From Paludisphaera soli (GTDB lineage: Bacteria; Planctomycetota; Planctomycetia; Isosphaerales; Isosphaeraceae): 64,000 nt of DNA. The stretch lies in assembly GCF_011064595.1 (NCBI RefSeq), contig NZ_JAALJI010000002.1:434001-498000 (forward strand). The letters are read 5' to 3'. Made by a program: the position numbers and the translations under genes. Position 1 is the first letter of the stretch. Each line of letters begins with the position of its first letter. Under the pieces are notes generated by a model. The model saw only the letters and a program-made list of their open reading frames with translations. It was not told where the DNA came from and ran no database searches. This document shows, piece by piece, positions 36,032 to 45,300 of this stretch.

Positions 36032-37444
36032 GTGACTCCCAAAGAAGTACTGGCGCAGATCCGGCAACGCGAGGTCACGACCGTCGACCTGCGGTTCATG
36101 GACTTCCCCGGCGTCTGGCAGCATTTCTCCATCCCCGCCGACGCCCTCACCGAGGAGACCTTCGAGGAAGGCCTCGGCTTCGACGGCTCCAGCGTCGTCG
36201 GCTGGCGGGCCATCAACGAGGCCGACCTCCTGGTCGTCCCCCAGCCCGAGACCGCGCTCGTGGACCCCTTCATGGCCCAGCCCACGCTGACCATGATCTG
36301 CAACATCCACGACCCGATCACCCACCAGGACTACACCCGAGACCCCCGCAACATCGCCCGCAAGGCCGTCGCCTACATGCGCAGCACCGGCGTCGCCGAC
36401 TACTGCCTGCTCGCCCCCGAGCTGGAGTTCTTCGTCTTCGACGACGTCCGGTTCGACCAGCGCGCCAACGAGGCGTTCTACCACGTCGACTCGGCCGAAG
36501 GGGCCTGGAACCGAGGCCGGGTCGAGGGGCCCAACCTCGGCTACAAGACCGGCTCCGGCCTGGGCTACTTCCCCTGCCCGCCGACCGATTCCCTGGTCAA
36601 CCTCCGCTCCGACATGGCCCGGCTGATGGCCGAGTGCGGCATCGCCACCTCCGCCCACTTCCACGAGGTGGCCACCGGCGGCCAGTGCGAGATCGACCTC
36701 GACGCCAGCGACCTGATGGAGAGCGCGGATCGGGTGATGATGGCCCGGTACATCATCCGCAACGTCGCCGCCCGCGGCGGCAAGACCGCCACGTTCATGC
36801 CCAAGCCCCTGTACGGCGACAACGGCTCGGGGATGCACACCCACCTTTCGCTCTGGAAGGACGACGAGCCGATCCTCTCGGGCAACGGCTACGCCGGCAT
36901 GAGCGACCTGGGCCTCTATGCGATCGGCGGCCTGCTCAAGCACGCCGCGGCCCTCTGCGCCTTCGCCAACCCCACGACCAACAGCTACAAGCGGCTCATC
37001 GAGGGGTTCGAGGCCCCCACCAAGGTCGCCTACAGCCGCCGCAACCGCGCGGCGATCGTCCGGATCCCGGTCTCCGGGGCCAGCCCGCGCAGCCGACGGG
37101 TCGAGTACCGCTGCCCGGACGCCGCGGCCAACCCCTACCTGCTCTTCTCGGCGATGCTCATGGCGGTGCTCGACGGCGTGCAGAACAAGATCCGCCCCGG
37201 CGACCCGCTCGACAAGGACATCTACGACCTGCAGCCCGAGGAGCTGGCCAAGGTCCCCACCACGCCCCGCTCGCTGGAAGCCTCGCTCGACGCCCTCCGC
37301 GCCGACCACGAGTTCCTGCTCCGGGGAGACGTCTTCACCCCCGACGTCGTCGACACCTGGATCTGGTACAAGCAGACCTACGAGGTGGAGGCGATCCGCG
37401 TCCGCCCCCACCCCTACGAGTTCAACCTGTACTACGACGTCTGA
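36032..37444 (+). CDS. glnA: Glutamine synthetase, type I
   Basis: GTG start with an SD-like GGAG upstream; 470 aa, the GSI-beta length. Beta-grasp N-terminus (DLRFMDFPGVWQHFSIP), LGFDGSSVVGWRAI, ELEFFVFDDVRF, HFHEVATGGQCEID, NGSGMHTHLSLW, and ANPTTNSYKRL with later RIP and EYRCPD carry the metal, ammonium and ATP sites. KDIYDLQPEEL corresponds to the adenylylation-site segment and keeps the tyrosine, so regulation by adenylylation is possible. It makes glutamine from glutamate, ammonia and ATP. No nitrogen regulator is adjacent. Confidence 0.97.
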   Translation: MTPKEVLAQIRQREVTTVDLRFMDFPGVWQHFSIPADALTEETFEEGLGFDGSSVVGWRAINEADLLVVPQPETALVDPFMAQPTLTMICNIHDPITHQDYTRDPRNIARKAVAYMRSTGVADYCLLAPELEFFVFDDVRFDQRANEAFYHVDSAEGAWNRGRVEGPNLGYKTGSGLGYFPCPPTDSLVNLRSDMARLMAECGIATSAHFHEVATGGQCEIDLDASDLMESADRVMMARYIIRNVAARGGKTATFMPKPLYGDNGSGMHTHLSLWKDDEPILSGNGYAGMSDLGLYAIGGLLKHAAALCAFANPTTNSYKRLIEGFEAPTKVAYSRRNRAAIVRIPVSGASPRSRRVEYRCPDAAANPYLLFSAMLMAVLDGVQNKIRPGDPLDKDIYDLQPEELAKVPTTPRSLEASLDALRADHEFLLRGDVFTPDVVDTWIWYKQTYEVEAIRVRPHPYEFNLYYDV

Positions 37445-37468
37445 GCCGCGGCGTGGCGTGGGCCGGGC

Positions 37469-38065
37469 TCAGGGGGTCGGCAGCGACTCCGCGTCGCGGG
37501 CGTGGGAGGGCGGGGCCGCTCCGTCGGCCTCGGCGGGTCCGGCTGCGGCCTCGGCCTCGACCGAAACCGGGTCGGGCCGGAGGGCGAAGAGGACCAGGGT
37601 CAGGGCCCCGGCGACGAGCATGTTGTCGGCGAAGTTGAAGATGGCGCAGTCGAAGTTGATCGAGTCGATGTGGAAGTGGACGAAGTCGCGGACGTGGCCG
37701 AACCTCAGGCGGTCGTAGCAGTTGCCCAGGGCCCCCGCCATGATCAGCCCGAGGGCGACGGTCAGCGGCAGGCTCGTCGCCGCACCGCCGACGAACAGCC
37801 AGGCGACGATCGCGACGCCCGCCACCACGGAGAGGCCGGCGAAGATCAGGCTGCTGTGCGGCACGTCGCGGCCGAAGCCCCAGAGCGCGCCCGGGTTGTG
37901 GCTGGTGTGCAGCTCCAGCACGTCGGGGATCAGGGTCACCGGCGCCGAGGGGGGCGGGCCGACCCGATCGAAGACGATCGCCTTGGTCGTCAGGTCGAAG
38001 GCCGCGCCGCCCAGCGCGAGGGCCCAGAACAGGATCCAGCGGCTCGTCGCGACCCGTCGCGTCAT
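37469..38065 (-). CDS. lspA: Lipoprotein signal peptidase (signal peptidase II)
   Basis: The 198-aa product has four membrane helices. The catalytic aspartates lie in the conserved GNCYDRLRFGHVRDF and FNFADNML motifs; LELHTSHNPGALWGF is the family's N-terminal motif. It cleaves prolipoproteins before the lipidated cysteine, and several genes in this window encode lipoproteins. The C-terminus has an extra Glu/Ala/Pro tail of about 35 residues. Its ATG overlaps the stop of the upstream DksA/TraR-type gene by 4 bp (ATGA). It converges on glnA with a 24-bp gap. Confidence 0.95.
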   Translation of the reverse strand: MTRRVATSRWILFWALALGGAAFDLTTKAIVFDRVGPPPSAPVTLIPDVLELHTSHNPGALWGFGRDVPHSSLIFAGLSVVAGVAIVAWLFVGGAATSLPLTVALGLIMAGALGNCYDRLRFGHVRDFVHFHIDSINFDCAIFNFADNMLVAGALTLVLFALRPDPVSVEAEAAAGPAEADGAAPPSHARDAESLPTP

Positions 38066-38439
38066 TCCCGGGTCTCCAGCTTCCGTGCGCATTCGATGCA
38101 GTAGCGGGTGTACGGCAGGGCTTCGAGCCGGGCCTTGGCGATCGGCTGCTCGCACTCGACGCAGCGGCCGTAGGAGCCGTCGCGGATGCGGCCCATGGCC
38201 TCGCCGATCTGCTTGAGCGTCTCCTGCTCGTTCTCGATCAGCCCGAGGGTGAACTCCTGGTCGTAGTTCTCGGTCCCCACGTCGGCCATGTGCAGGGGGA
38301 CGTTCGACAGGTTCGTGGAGTTCTCGCCCCGCAAGGCTTCCTCGGTCATGCGGTCGACGTTGCCGCGGAGCCGATCGTCCAAAGACCCGAGCAGGCGACG
38401 AAACGACTCGATCTCTTCCGGCTTGAGGCTGGCGGCCAT
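38062..38439 (-). CDS. DksA/TraR-type zinc finger protein
   Basis: From the ATG at 38439 the product is 125 aa. A coiled-coil N-terminal half (LKPEEIESFRRLLGSLDDRL and later TLGLIENEQETLKQIGEAM) is followed by RDGSYGRCVECEQPIAKARL and YTRYCIECARK, a C-x2-C-x17-C-x2-C zinc finger. Members bind the RNA polymerase secondary channel with ppGpp (DksA) or modulate stress responses. The acidic tip residues of DksA cannot be confirmed by eye, so I do not use the gene symbol. It overlaps lspA (ATGA), a pairing that implies coexpression. Confidence 0.9.
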   Translation of the reverse strand: MAASLKPEEIESFRRLLGSLDDRLRGNVDRMTEEALRGENSTNLSNVPLHMADVGTENYDQEFTLGLIENEQETLKQIGEAMGRIRDGSYGRCVECEQPIAKARLEALPYTRYCIECARKLETRE

Positions 38440-38669
38440 GACGACCCATCCCTTCCGTCTTCGCGATCCCGAACCGACCGGCGCGAATCCCCATCGGCCG
38501 GCGTCGCGACCCAATCCTCGCACGACCTGGATCGACCCGCCGGGGCCCGGTCCGGGGGGCCGAGGCGGCCTCGAGGCGGCCTGATCCACGCCATCCAGAC
38601 TACACCGAGCGGCGAGCGGAAGGCCACCCCTAACTCCGACGCGCCGCAAGCCCCGCGACGGCGGCCGGT

Positions 38670-38697
38670 TTGACCGCCGCGTCCCATCGGGTAGGAT
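38670..38697 (+). promoter_or_regulatory. Sigma70-like promoter for the SDR gene
   Basis: TTGACC (38670-38675), 16-bp spacer and TAGGAT (38692-38697). About 100 bp upstream of the start at 38801. The 38440-38669 part of the intergenic region shows no gene. Confidence 0.6.
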
Positions 38698-38800
38698 CGA
38701 GGGGGTCACGTCGACCCTCCCGCAGAGCGAGCGGCCCGCGAGCACGACCGCGCCCGGCCCGTCGACGGAATCGCCCCCCCGCGGTCGAGATTCGAGAGCC

Positions 38801-39844
38801 ATGAGCACCAGCCCCAAGACGATCTTCGTGACCGGCGCCACCGGCCTCGTGGGCGGCCACGCGGTCGAGGAGGCCCTGAAGCGGGGCCACCGCGTCCGCG
38901 CCCTCGTCCGCGCCACCAGCGACACCAGGAAGCTCGACGAGTGGGGCGTCGAGAAGGTCCTGGGCGACCTGGAAGACGCCGACGCCCTGATGCGCGGCGC
39001 CCACGGCGCCGACTGGATCTTCAACTGCGCCGCCAAGGTCGGCGACTGGGGGACGCTCGCCGAATTCCGCCGGCTCAACGTCGACGCCCTCCGCCTGCTC
39101 CTCGACGCGGCCGTCGCCGCCAGGGTCGAGCGGTTCGTCCACGTCAGCTCGCTGGGCGTCTACGAGGGCCGCGACCACTTCGGCACCGACGAGACCACCC
39201 CCCCGGCCGCCGACTCCCTGGACGCCTACACCCGCTCGAAGACCGAGGCCGAGGCCCTGGCGCTCCAGTACTGCAAGGAGAAGGGGCTCCCCGTCGTCGT
39301 CGTCCGCCCCGGCTTCATCTACGGCGAGCGCGACCGCACCGTGCTCCCCAAGCTCCTGACCAACCTCCGCCGGGGGACCTTCGCCTACTTCGGCTCCGGC
39401 GAGCAGGCGCTCAACTGCATCTACGCCAAGAACCTCGTCCACGGGATCTTCCTGGCCGCCGAGGCCCCCGACGCCGCGGGCGAGGTCTTCAACCTGACCG
39501 ACGGCGAGGCCGTCAGCAAGCGCCGGTTCATCGGCCGCGTCGCCGAGCTGGCCGGCCTCCCCGCCCCTTCCCGCAAGATCCCCCTGAAGCTGGCCAAGTT
39601 CCTGGCCACGATCGTCGAAGGGGGCGCCAGGCTCCGGGGCCGCAAGGACGCGCCGATCATCAACAAGGCCCGATACAAGTTCCTGGGCCTGAACCTCGAC
39701 TTCTCCATCGACAAGGCGCGCAAGCTGCTCGACTACCAGCCCCCCTTCGGCTTCGACGAGGCCATCGAGCGCTCGATGGCCGAGCACGCCGGGCCGGGCG
39801 CCCGGGGCGACGCCGCGAAGCCCGCCGCCGCGGCCCGAGGCTGA
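38801..39844 (+). CDS. NAD(P)-dependent epimerase/dehydratase (extended SDR, 3-beta-HSD-like)
   Basis: The 347-aa product has the extended-SDR glycine motif TIFVTGATGLVGGHAVEEAL at its N-terminus and the active-site pair in YTRSKTEAEALAL (Tyr-x3-Lys), with Ser in HVSSLGVYEG. The cofactor-adjacent phrases VLGDLEDADAL, FNCAAKVGDWG and VVVRPGFIYGERD follow the 3-beta-hydroxysteroid dehydrogenase-like branch. It probably acts on a sugar nucleotide or isoprenoid-type alcohol; the substrate cannot be read from sequence. The last 25 residues are an Ala-rich tail. It is followed 72 bp later by a DJ-1/PfpI gene. Confidence 0.92.
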   Translation: MSTSPKTIFVTGATGLVGGHAVEEALKRGHRVRALVRATSDTRKLDEWGVEKVLGDLEDADALMRGAHGADWIFNCAAKVGDWGTLAEFRRLNVDALRLLLDAAVAARVERFVHVSSLGVYEGRDHFGTDETTPPAADSLDAYTRSKTEAEALALQYCKEKGLPVVVVRPGFIYGERDRTVLPKLLTNLRRGTFAYFGSGEQALNCIYAKNLVHGIFLAAEAPDAAGEVFNLTDGEAVSKRRFIGRVAELAGLPAPSRKIPLKLAKFLATIVEGGARLRGRKDAPIINKARYKFLGLNLDFSIDKARKLLDYQPPFGFDEAIERSMAEHAGPGARGDAAKPAAAARG

Positions 39845-39916
39845 CCCGACCCGCATTCACCGATCCGGCGACCACGAGACCCGCACGCACGAACCCAGCG
39901 AGGGAGTCCCTTCCAG

Positions 39917-40447
39917 ATGAGCAATCTCAGCGGCAAATCGGCCGCCGTCCTGGTCGAGAAGTTCTACGAGGACCTGGAGCTCTGGTATCCCGTCTACCGG
40001 CTCCGCGAGGCCGGCTGCGACGTCAAGATCGTGGGCCCCAAGGCGGGCGAGACGTACGCCTCGAAGCACGGATACCCCGCCAAGGCCGACGTCGCCGCCT
40101 CCGACGTCAAGGCCGAGGACTTCGACCTGGTGGTGATCCCCGGCGGCTATTCGCCCGACCACATGCGCCGGACCCCGGCCATGGTCGAGCTGGTCGCCAA
40201 GGCCGCGAGCCTCGGCAAGGTGGTCGCGGCGATCTGCCACGGTCCCTGGATGCTCTGCTCGGCCCGCTGCATCAAGGGCCGCAACATCACCGGCTTCTTC
40301 GCCATCCGCGACGACGTCGAGAACGCCGGCGGCGTCTGGCAGGACGGCGCGTGCGTCCGCGACGGCAACATCGTCACCAGCCGCACCCCCGAGGACCTGC
40401 CCGCCTTCATGCAGGGGATCCTCGCCACCCTGGCCGACCGCCCCTGA
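39917..40447 (+). CDS. DJ-1/PfpI family protein (class I glutamine amidotransferase-like)
   Basis: The 176-aa product shows the family nucleophile elbow AICHGPWMLCSA with catalytic Cys, and Glu near the N-terminus in EKFYEDLELWYPVYRL. LVVIPGGYSPDHMRR and GVWQDGACVRDGNIVTSRTP are typical of the PfpI/YhbO group. Members are described as proteases or protein/nucleotide deglycases protecting against carbonyl stress. It has its own SD-like AGGGAG region. A bidirectional terminator hairpin follows. Confidence 0.93.
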   Translation: MSNLSGKSAAVLVEKFYEDLELWYPVYRLREAGCDVKIVGPKAGETYASKHGYPAKADVAASDVKAEDFDLVVIPGGYSPDHMRRTPAMVELVAKAASLGKVVAAICHGPWMLCSARCIKGRNITGFFAIRDDVENAGGVWQDGACVRDGNIVTSRTPEDLPAFMQGILATLADRP

Positions 40448-40458
40448 CCCCCGCCGAT

Positions 40459-40496
40459 GCGACGCGGGCGCCCCGATCCGAGGCCGCCCGCGTCGC
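40459..40496. terminator. Bidirectional terminator hairpin between DJ-1 gene and xylA
   Basis: A perfect 12-bp stem, GCGACGCGGGCG (40459-40470) with CGCCCGCGTCGC (40485-40496), around a 14-nt loop. It lies between two convergent stops (40447 and 40515). Confidence 0.72.
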
Positions 40497-40514
40497 TCCA
40501 CTCTCCACGTCGAC

Positions 40515-41828
40515 TCAGATGAACTCGTTGAAGAGGTTCTCCAGCATCTCCTGGCGGCCGCTGGCGTTTTTCGCGGCGTCCCCCTTGGGGAGGATGTAGG
40601 CTTCCAGGTCGGCGAAGCTCGCCGAGCCCGACTCGACGCGGCGGCCCAGCTCGCCTTCCCAGCTGGCGTAGCGATCCTTGACGAACGCGGCGAGCCGGCC
40701 GTCCTCGCGGATCGCATGGGCGATCTTGAGCCCTCTCGCGAAGGCGTCCATCCCGCCGATGTGGGCGTGGAACAGGTCCACCGGCTCGAAGCTCTCGCGC
40801 CGGACCTTGGCGTCGAAGTTGACGCCCCCGGTCGTGAAGCCCCCCATCTGGAGCACGCCCAACATGCACTGGGCGGTCAGGTAGATGTTGGTCGGGAACT
40901 GGTCGGTGTCCCAGCCCAGCAGGTAGTCGCCAGTGTTGGCGTCGATCGAGCCCAGGGCCCCGGAGCCGATGGCGACCTCCATCTCGTGCATCATCTCGTG
41001 GCCCGCCAGCGTGGCGTGGTTGGTCTCGAGGTTCAGCTTGAAGTGGGGGAGCAGGTCGTAGGTCCGCAGGAAGTTCAGGCAGGCGGCGGCGTCGGAGTCG
41101 TACTGGTGCTTGGTCGGCTCCTTGGGCTTGGGCTCGATGTAGAACGTCCCCTGGAAGCCGATCTGCTTCTTGTAGTCGACCGCCATCTGCAGGAACCGGC
41201 CGAGGTGGTCCAGTTCCCGCTTCATGTCGGTGTTGAGGAGGGTCATGTAGCCTTCGCGGCCCCCCCAGAAGGTATAGCCCTCGCCCCCCAGCTCGTGGGT
41301 GACCTCCATGGCCTTCTTGACCTGCGCGGCGGCGTGGGCGAAGACGTCGAAGTTCGGGCTGGTGGCCGCCCCGTGCATATAGCGCGGGTTGGAGAACAGA
41401 TTGGCGGTGCCCCAGAGGAGCTTCACGCCGGTCCGCTGCTGCTCCTCCTTCAGGACCTTGGCCACCTCGTCGAGGTTGGCGTGGCTTTCCTTCAGGTTGC
41501 GGCCCTCGGGGGCCACGTCGCGGTCGTGAAAGGCGTAGAACGGGGCCCCGAGCTTCTCGATGAACTCGAACGCCGCCCGCACGCGGGTCTGCGCGTTGGC
41601 GACCGAGTGGCCGCCGTCGTCCCACGGGCGGACCGCCGTGCCGGCGCCGAACGGGTCGGAGAGCGGATTGCAGAAGGTGTGCCAGTAGACGACCGAGAAG
41701 CGGAGGTGCTCCTTCATCGTTCGGTCGCCGACGACCTCGTCCGGGTTGTAGTGCTTGAACTCCAGCGGGTTCCGCGACTTCGGACCGCCGTATTGAACCT
41801 TCGGCACGTCAGGGAAGAAAGCGGTCAT
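40515..41828 (-). CDS. xylA: Xylose isomerase (class II)
   Basis: From the ATG at 41828 ([16 protein letters not shown]) the product is 437 aa, the standard size of the long class II enzymes. Catalytic His with Asp is in [13 protein letters not shown], and the metal sites are in [28 protein letters not shown] and [34 protein letters not shown] is the class signature. It converts D-xylose to D-xylulose (and glucose to fructose). No xylulokinase or transporter is adjacent. An in-frame ATG at 41858 is too close to the promoter. Confidence 0.97.
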   Translation of the reverse strand: MTAFFPDVPKVQYGGPKSRNPLEFKHYNPDEVVGDRTMKEHLRFSVVYWHTFCNPLSDPFGAGTAVRPWDDGGHSVANAQTRVRAAFEFIEKLGAPFYAFHDRDVAPEGRNLKESHANLDEVAKVLKEEQQRTGVKLLWGTANLFSNPRYMHGAATSPNFDVFAHAAAQVKKAMEVTHELGGEGYTFWGGREGYMTLLNTDMKRELDHLGRFLQMAVDYKKQIGFQGTFYIEPKPKEPTKHQYDSDAAACLNFLRTYDLLPHFKLNLETNHATLAGHEMMHEMEVAIGSGALGSIDANTGDYLLGWDTDQFPTNIYLTAQCMLGVLQMGGFTTGGVNFDAKVRRESFEPVDLFHAHIGGMDAFARGLKIAHAIREDGRLAAFVKDRYASWEGELGRRVESGSASFADLEAYILPKGDAAKNASGRQEMLENLFNEFI

Positions 41829-41879
41829 GGGTCGTCTCGCCATTCGTCGGACGGACATGGGAAAGGAGGATCGGCCCCC

Positions 41880-41908
41880 ACTCTAAGGAGCCCCGGGGAT
41901 GCGGGCAA
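41880..41908 (-). promoter_or_regulatory. Sigma70-like promoter for xylA
   Basis: On the minus strand TTGCCC (41903-41908), 17-bp spacer and TAGAGT (41880-41885), about 50 bp before the start codon. Confidence 0.62.
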
Positions 41909-41968
41909 CCCCCCACCCGCCGCCGGCCGACCCCGCCGAAATCCTGGATTCCAGGCTCCGAGCCAGGC

Positions 41969-41997
41969 TTGCGAACCGAAGCCTCGCCCGCTAGAAT
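41969..41997 (+). promoter_or_regulatory. Promoter of tRNA-Val
   Basis: TTGCGA (41969-41974), 17-bp spacer and TAGAAT (41992-41997). The tRNA starts 35 bp after the -10, fitting a short 5' leader removed by RNase P. This is the clearest calibration of the window's promoter pattern. Confidence 0.72.
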
Positions 41998-42032
41998 ACC
42001 CCTGTCGCCACCTCCCCGGTCGCGACATCGCC

Positions 42033-42105
42033 GGGCGGCTAACTCAGTGGTTAGAGTGCCATCCTCACACGGTGGAAGTCATTGGTTCAAATCCAATGCC
42101 GCCCA
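42033..42105 (+). tRNA. tRNA-Val (anticodon CAC)
   Basis: The cloverleaf folds completely: acceptor GGGCGGC with GCCGCCC, D-stem ACTC/GAGT, anticodon stem CCATC/GGTGG with loop CTCACAC (anticodon CAC, reading GTG), variable loop AAGTC, and T-arm ATTGG-TTCAAAT-CCAAT. Discriminator A. No CCA is encoded (ATT follows). GTG is a very frequent codon in such a GC-rich genome. It stands alone, not in a tRNA cluster. Confidence 0.95.
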
Positions 42106-42238
42106 TTCCTCCCGCCTTCCTTGCGAGACTCGCTCCCGGCGTCATCGGGGCGTGTCTCTTCGATTTGACGCCTCGCGGCGTCACCCGCCGGGCGGCCCCA
42201 TCGCTCAAATCCCATCGTCTCGCCGCGAGGGCGTGCTG

Positions 42239-42691
42239 ATGCCGATCTACGTCGACGCCGACGCCTGCCCCGTCAAGGACGAGATCTACCGCGTCGCCCG
42301 CCGGCACGAGGTGCGCGTCTTCGTGGTCTCAAACGCCTCGCTGTTCACGCCCAGGGACGAACTGATCGAGATGGTGGTCGTCCGGGGCGGATTCGACATG
42401 GCCGACGACTGGATCGCCGAGCGCGTCGGCGGAGGGGACGTCGCGGTGACCTCGGACATCCCGCTGGCCGAGCGCTGCCTGAAGGCCGGCGCGCGGGTGC
42501 TGAGCCCCAAGGGCCGCGAGTTCACCGAGGACGCGATCGGCGACGCGATGGCCACCCGCGCCCTGATGGAGATGCTCCGACAGTCGGGCGAGTTCGGCGG
42601 CGGGCCGTCGGCCTTCTCCAAGGTCGACCGCTCCCGCTTCCTCTCCAAGCTCGACGAGGCCCTGCACGCGATCCGGCGGAAGGGGAGCTGA
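42239..42691 (+). CDS. UPF0178 (YaiI/YqxD) family protein
   Basis: The 150-aa product starts PIYVDADACPVKDEIYRVA, the family's hallmark N-terminus, followed by VVRGGFDMADDWIAE and VAVTSDIPLAERCLKAGARVLSPKG. The arrangement of Asp residues resembles PIN-like nucleases, so an RNA-related nuclease function has been proposed for the family; it is not proven. It begins 133 bp after tRNA-Val on the same strand and may be transcribed through from it. Confidence 0.93.
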   Translation: MPIYVDADACPVKDEIYRVARRHEVRVFVVSNASLFTPRDELIEMVVVRGGFDMADDWIAERVGGGDVAVTSDIPLAERCLKAGARVLSPKGREFTEDAIGDAMATRALMEMLRQSGEFGGGPSAFSKVDRSRFLSKLDEALHAIRRKGS

Positions 42692-42739
42692 AGCGGACCG
42701 ACCGGCCCCCGCCCCGTCGGCCCCCCTCACGCCCGAGGC

Positions 42740-43717
42740 TCAGGCCGGCTTCTCGAAGATCGGCGCGCTGTCGCGGGCGATGGCGGCGACGATCTCGCGC
42801 TCGGCCTCGTTGAGCGGCGTGAGGCCCCCCGCCTGGGCCAGCTCGACGGCCATCTTGAACAGGTCCCAGTGCCCCGGGGGGATCATGGCGTGGGCCGGCA
42901 GGCCGCTCGTGAATCGCAGCCCCAGCGCGACCTGGTCGATCTGGTCGAACGGCTCGTACCAGGCCTTCTCCCACTTGCGGCCCTCCGGCCCCACCTGCCA
43001 CTTCTGACGGGCCATCGCCTTGAGGGCCAGGATCCCCTTGCCCCCCTCCAGGGCCCGTTTGTGGACGGATGGGCCGAACCCCTCCTTGATCCAGGTGGGG
43101 AAGCCCAGGGGGAACAGCACCGAGTCGAAGTCGTAGCGGTCCATCGCCGCGTGGGCCGCCTCCTCGCTGTGGGCCGAGAAGCCGAGGTAGCGGACCAGTC
43201 CCTGCTCCTTGGCCTTCGTGAAGACCTCCATCGCCCCGCCCGGCCCGAAAGCCTTCTCGACGTCCTCCAGGCTGGTCAAGGCGTGGAGCTGGTAGAGGTC
43301 GAGGCGGTCGGTCCGCAGGAGCCGCAGCGACTCCTCCAGCTCGCGGCGGGCGCCCGCCGCCTCGCGCTCGGCGGTCTTGCAGGCGAGGAAGCAGGCGTCG
43401 CGATGAGGCTGGAGCGCCGGCCCCAGCCGCTCCTGGGCGTTGCCGTACGAGGGGGCGACGTCGAAGTAGTTGACCCCTCGATCCACGGCCTCGGAGACGT
43501 AGCGGGCGGCCTGCTCGGGCGAGACGTCCTTGACCACGATCCCGCCGAAGCCGATGACCGAGATCGGATCCTTCGCCCGACCGTACGGCCGCCTCGGCAC
43601 CGGCTGCTTCGGTGGGGCACCCCCCTGGACGGCCGCGCGGGCCTCCCGATAGGCGGGATCGAGCAGCGAGAGGAGGCCCGCGGCGGACGTGCCCCTGAGG
43701 AAGTCTCGACGTTCCAT
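42740..43717 (-). CDS. Aldo/keto reductase with Tat-like signal
   Basis: The 325-aa product begins ERRDFLRGTSAAGLLSLL, an RR-x-F-L twin-arginine motif with a hydrophobic stretch, which suggests export in folded form through TatC. The AKR catalytic residues are present: Asp in NYFDVAPSYG, Tyr in SYGNAQ, Lys in LACKTAEREA and His in LYQLHALTS. Segments SVIGFGGIVVKDVSPEQA and YLGFSAHSEEAAHAAM are AKR features. It should reduce aldehydes or sugars using NADPH; a periplasmic location would require a special cofactor arrangement, so the Tat assignment is an inference. Confidence 0.9.
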   Translation of the reverse strand: MERRDFLRGTSAAGLLSLLDPAYREARAAVQGGAPPKQPVPRRPYGRAKDPISVIGFGGIVVKDVSPEQAARYVSEAVDRGVNYFDVAPSYGNAQERLGPALQPHRDACFLACKTAEREAAGARRELEESLRLLRTDRLDLYQLHALTSLEDVEKAFGPGGAMEVFTKAKEQGLVRYLGFSAHSEEAAHAAMDRYDFDSVLFPLGFPTWIKEGFGPSVHKRALEGGKGILALKAMARQKWQVGPEGRKWEKAWYEPFDQIDQVALGLRFTSGLPAHAMIPPGHWDLFKMAVELAQAGGLTPLNEAEREIVAAIARDSAPIFEKPA

Positions 43718-43912
43718 GGCATGCTTCTCCGGATGAGAGATGACCCGGCCACCCGAGCATCATAGCCGCGATCGGGCGGCGGGGCCCAGCGCCGAGGCGG
43801 CCATCCCCAAGGGTTCGAGCCGGCACGCCGCTTGCTTCCCGTCGGATGGTATCAGGTCGAAGGCGGCCCGCTCCGCGTCGCCGCTCGTCGGTTGGAAAGC
43901 AAGGTGCCGAAG

Positions 43913-44668
43913 ATGGGTCGCCCCAGACGCGAAATCCGGGTCGGGTGCGCCGGCTGGTCGATCCCGAAGGAGCACGCCGCCGGCTTCCCCGAGGAGGGGA
44001 GCCACCTGGCTCGCTACTCGAGACGGTTCCCGGCGGTGGAGATCAACACCTCGTTCTATCGGCCCCATCGGCCTTCGACCTACGCCCGGTGGGCGTCCGA
44101 GACGCCGCCGGACTTCTTGTTCGCGGTGAAGGCCCCTAGGACGATCACGCACGAGCGCCGGCTCGTCGACGCGGCCGAGCCGCTCGTCCGCTTCCTCGAC
44201 GAGACGGCTTCGCTCGGGGTCAAGCGGGGCCCGCTCCTGGTCCAACTGCCGCCGAGCCTGGCGTTCGACCCGAAGCTCGCCGAGGCGTTCTTCGACCTGC
44301 TGCGACGGCTCCACGACGGGCCGGTCGCGTGCGAGCCCCGCCACCGGAGCTGGTTCGCCCCCGAGGCGGAACGGCTGCTCGCCGACCGGGCGACGGCCCG
44401 CGTCGCGGCCGATCCCGCGGTCGTCCCCGCCGCCTCGGAGTCCGGCGGCTGGCCGGGGCTGGTCTACCGCCGGCTGCACGGCTCGCCGGAGATGTACCGC
44501 TCGGCCTACCCCGCCCCGGAGCTGGAGGATCTCGCCGATCGGCTCGCCTCCGAGGCCGACGCCGCGCCGACCTGGTGCGTCTTCGACAACACGGCCGAGG
44601 GGGCCGCGACGGTCGATGCGCTGGCCGTGCTGGGTCGGCTCCGACGGCCGAACGGCCGCGAAGGCTGA
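43913..44668 (+). CDS. DUF72 (YecE-like) family protein
   Basis: From the ATG at 43913 the product is 251 aa, the family's size. It opens EIRVGCAGWSIPKEHAAGFP, then YSRRFPAVEINTSFYRPHRP, DFLFAVKAPRTITHERRL and LLVQLPPSLAFD, all standard DUF72 motifs of a TIM-barrel-like fold. VACEPRHRSWF and YRRLHGSPEMYRSAY follow. The biochemical function of the family is unknown. The upstream frame to 43832 lacks family-like sequence and is not used. Confidence 0.93.
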   Translation: MGRPRREIRVGCAGWSIPKEHAAGFPEEGSHLARYSRRFPAVEINTSFYRPHRPSTYARWASETPPDFLFAVKAPRTITHERRLVDAAEPLVRFLDETASLGVKRGPLLVQLPPSLAFDPKLAEAFFDLLRRLHDGPVACEPRHRSWFAPEAERLLADRATARVAADPAVVPAASESGGWPGLVYRRLHGSPEMYRSAYPAPELEDLADRLASEADAAPTWCVFDNTAEGAATVDALAVLGRLRRPNGREG

Positions 44669-44696
44669 TCGAGGAGGGCCGTCGGCCGTCTCCGGC

Positions 44697-45038
44697 TCAT
44701 CGATGATCGCGGGCCCGCCGCCCCTCGACGTCGACGTAGCCGCGGACGATCTCGAGGAGGGCGTCGACGGAGCCGGCCTCGACGATCGTCACCCTCGGCT
44801 CGGCCAGCGGCGTCCCGCTCGGCTTGTACGAGATCCGGTAGGCCCCGGCGTGCTCGGCGGCGCCGACGACCAGGGCGAAGAACGGGGAGCGGTCGTCGCC
44901 GGACGAGACCTCGCTGCGGACCCGGAGCGTGACCTCCGCCCCCTGCGCCTTGAGCGCCAGACCGATCGTGGGATCATCCCGCAACTCGCCCCTCAGCCGG
45001 GCGAACAGGTCGACGAAGATCGCATCGGTTTCATCCAT
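44697..45038 (-). CDS. Small protein of unknown function
   Basis: 113 aa from the ATG at 45038, preceded by AGGAAGG 12 nt upstream (a GTG at 45047 is also possible). The protein is mixed alpha/beta (DAIFVDLFARLRGELRDDPT; VTLRVRSEVSSGDDRSPFFA; GSVDALLEIVRGYVDVEGR), without signal peptide. I do not recognise a family. It converges on the DUF72 gene with a 28-bp gap. Confidence 0.6.
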   Translation of the reverse strand: MDETDAIFVDLFARLRGELRDDPTIGLALKAQGAEVTLRVRSEVSSGDDRSPFFALVVGAAEHAGAYRISYKPSGTPLAEPRVTIVEAGSVDALLEIVRGYVDVEGRRARDHR

Positions 45039-45186
45039 TGATTCCACCCACCTTCCTGGTTCGGCCGGCGACGGGCGAACGCCGCGTCCGCGAGGCTCGT
45101 ACCTCCCATCGTATCCTCAGCAAGGCCCTGCGAGGGGGATTTTCGCGCGAGAATCGGGCGGTTTGAAAATGTCTGGGCTTTTTCGC

Positions 45187-45215
45187 TGTTGCTCGCCCGC
45201 GGTTTCTGGTAGTCT
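45187..45215 (+). promoter_or_regulatory. Weak candidate promoter for the RRM gene
   Basis: TGTTGC (45187-45192), 17-bp spacer and TAGTCT (45210-45215). It would give a leader of about 175 nt before the TTG start at 45398. Confidence 0.3.
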
Positions 45216-45300
45216 TCACTCGGTTGGTCTGTCGACCGAGCGGCGCCGTTGGCTCTCCCCGAGGCCGTCCCCGCCTATCTCTCTCGCCTTTCCTGCCCTT

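Noticed and set aside
42033-42240. tRNA-Val as an integration (att) site
   Set aside because: No duplicated tRNA 3' end, integrase or composition change is seen downstream; an ordinary housekeeping gene follows.
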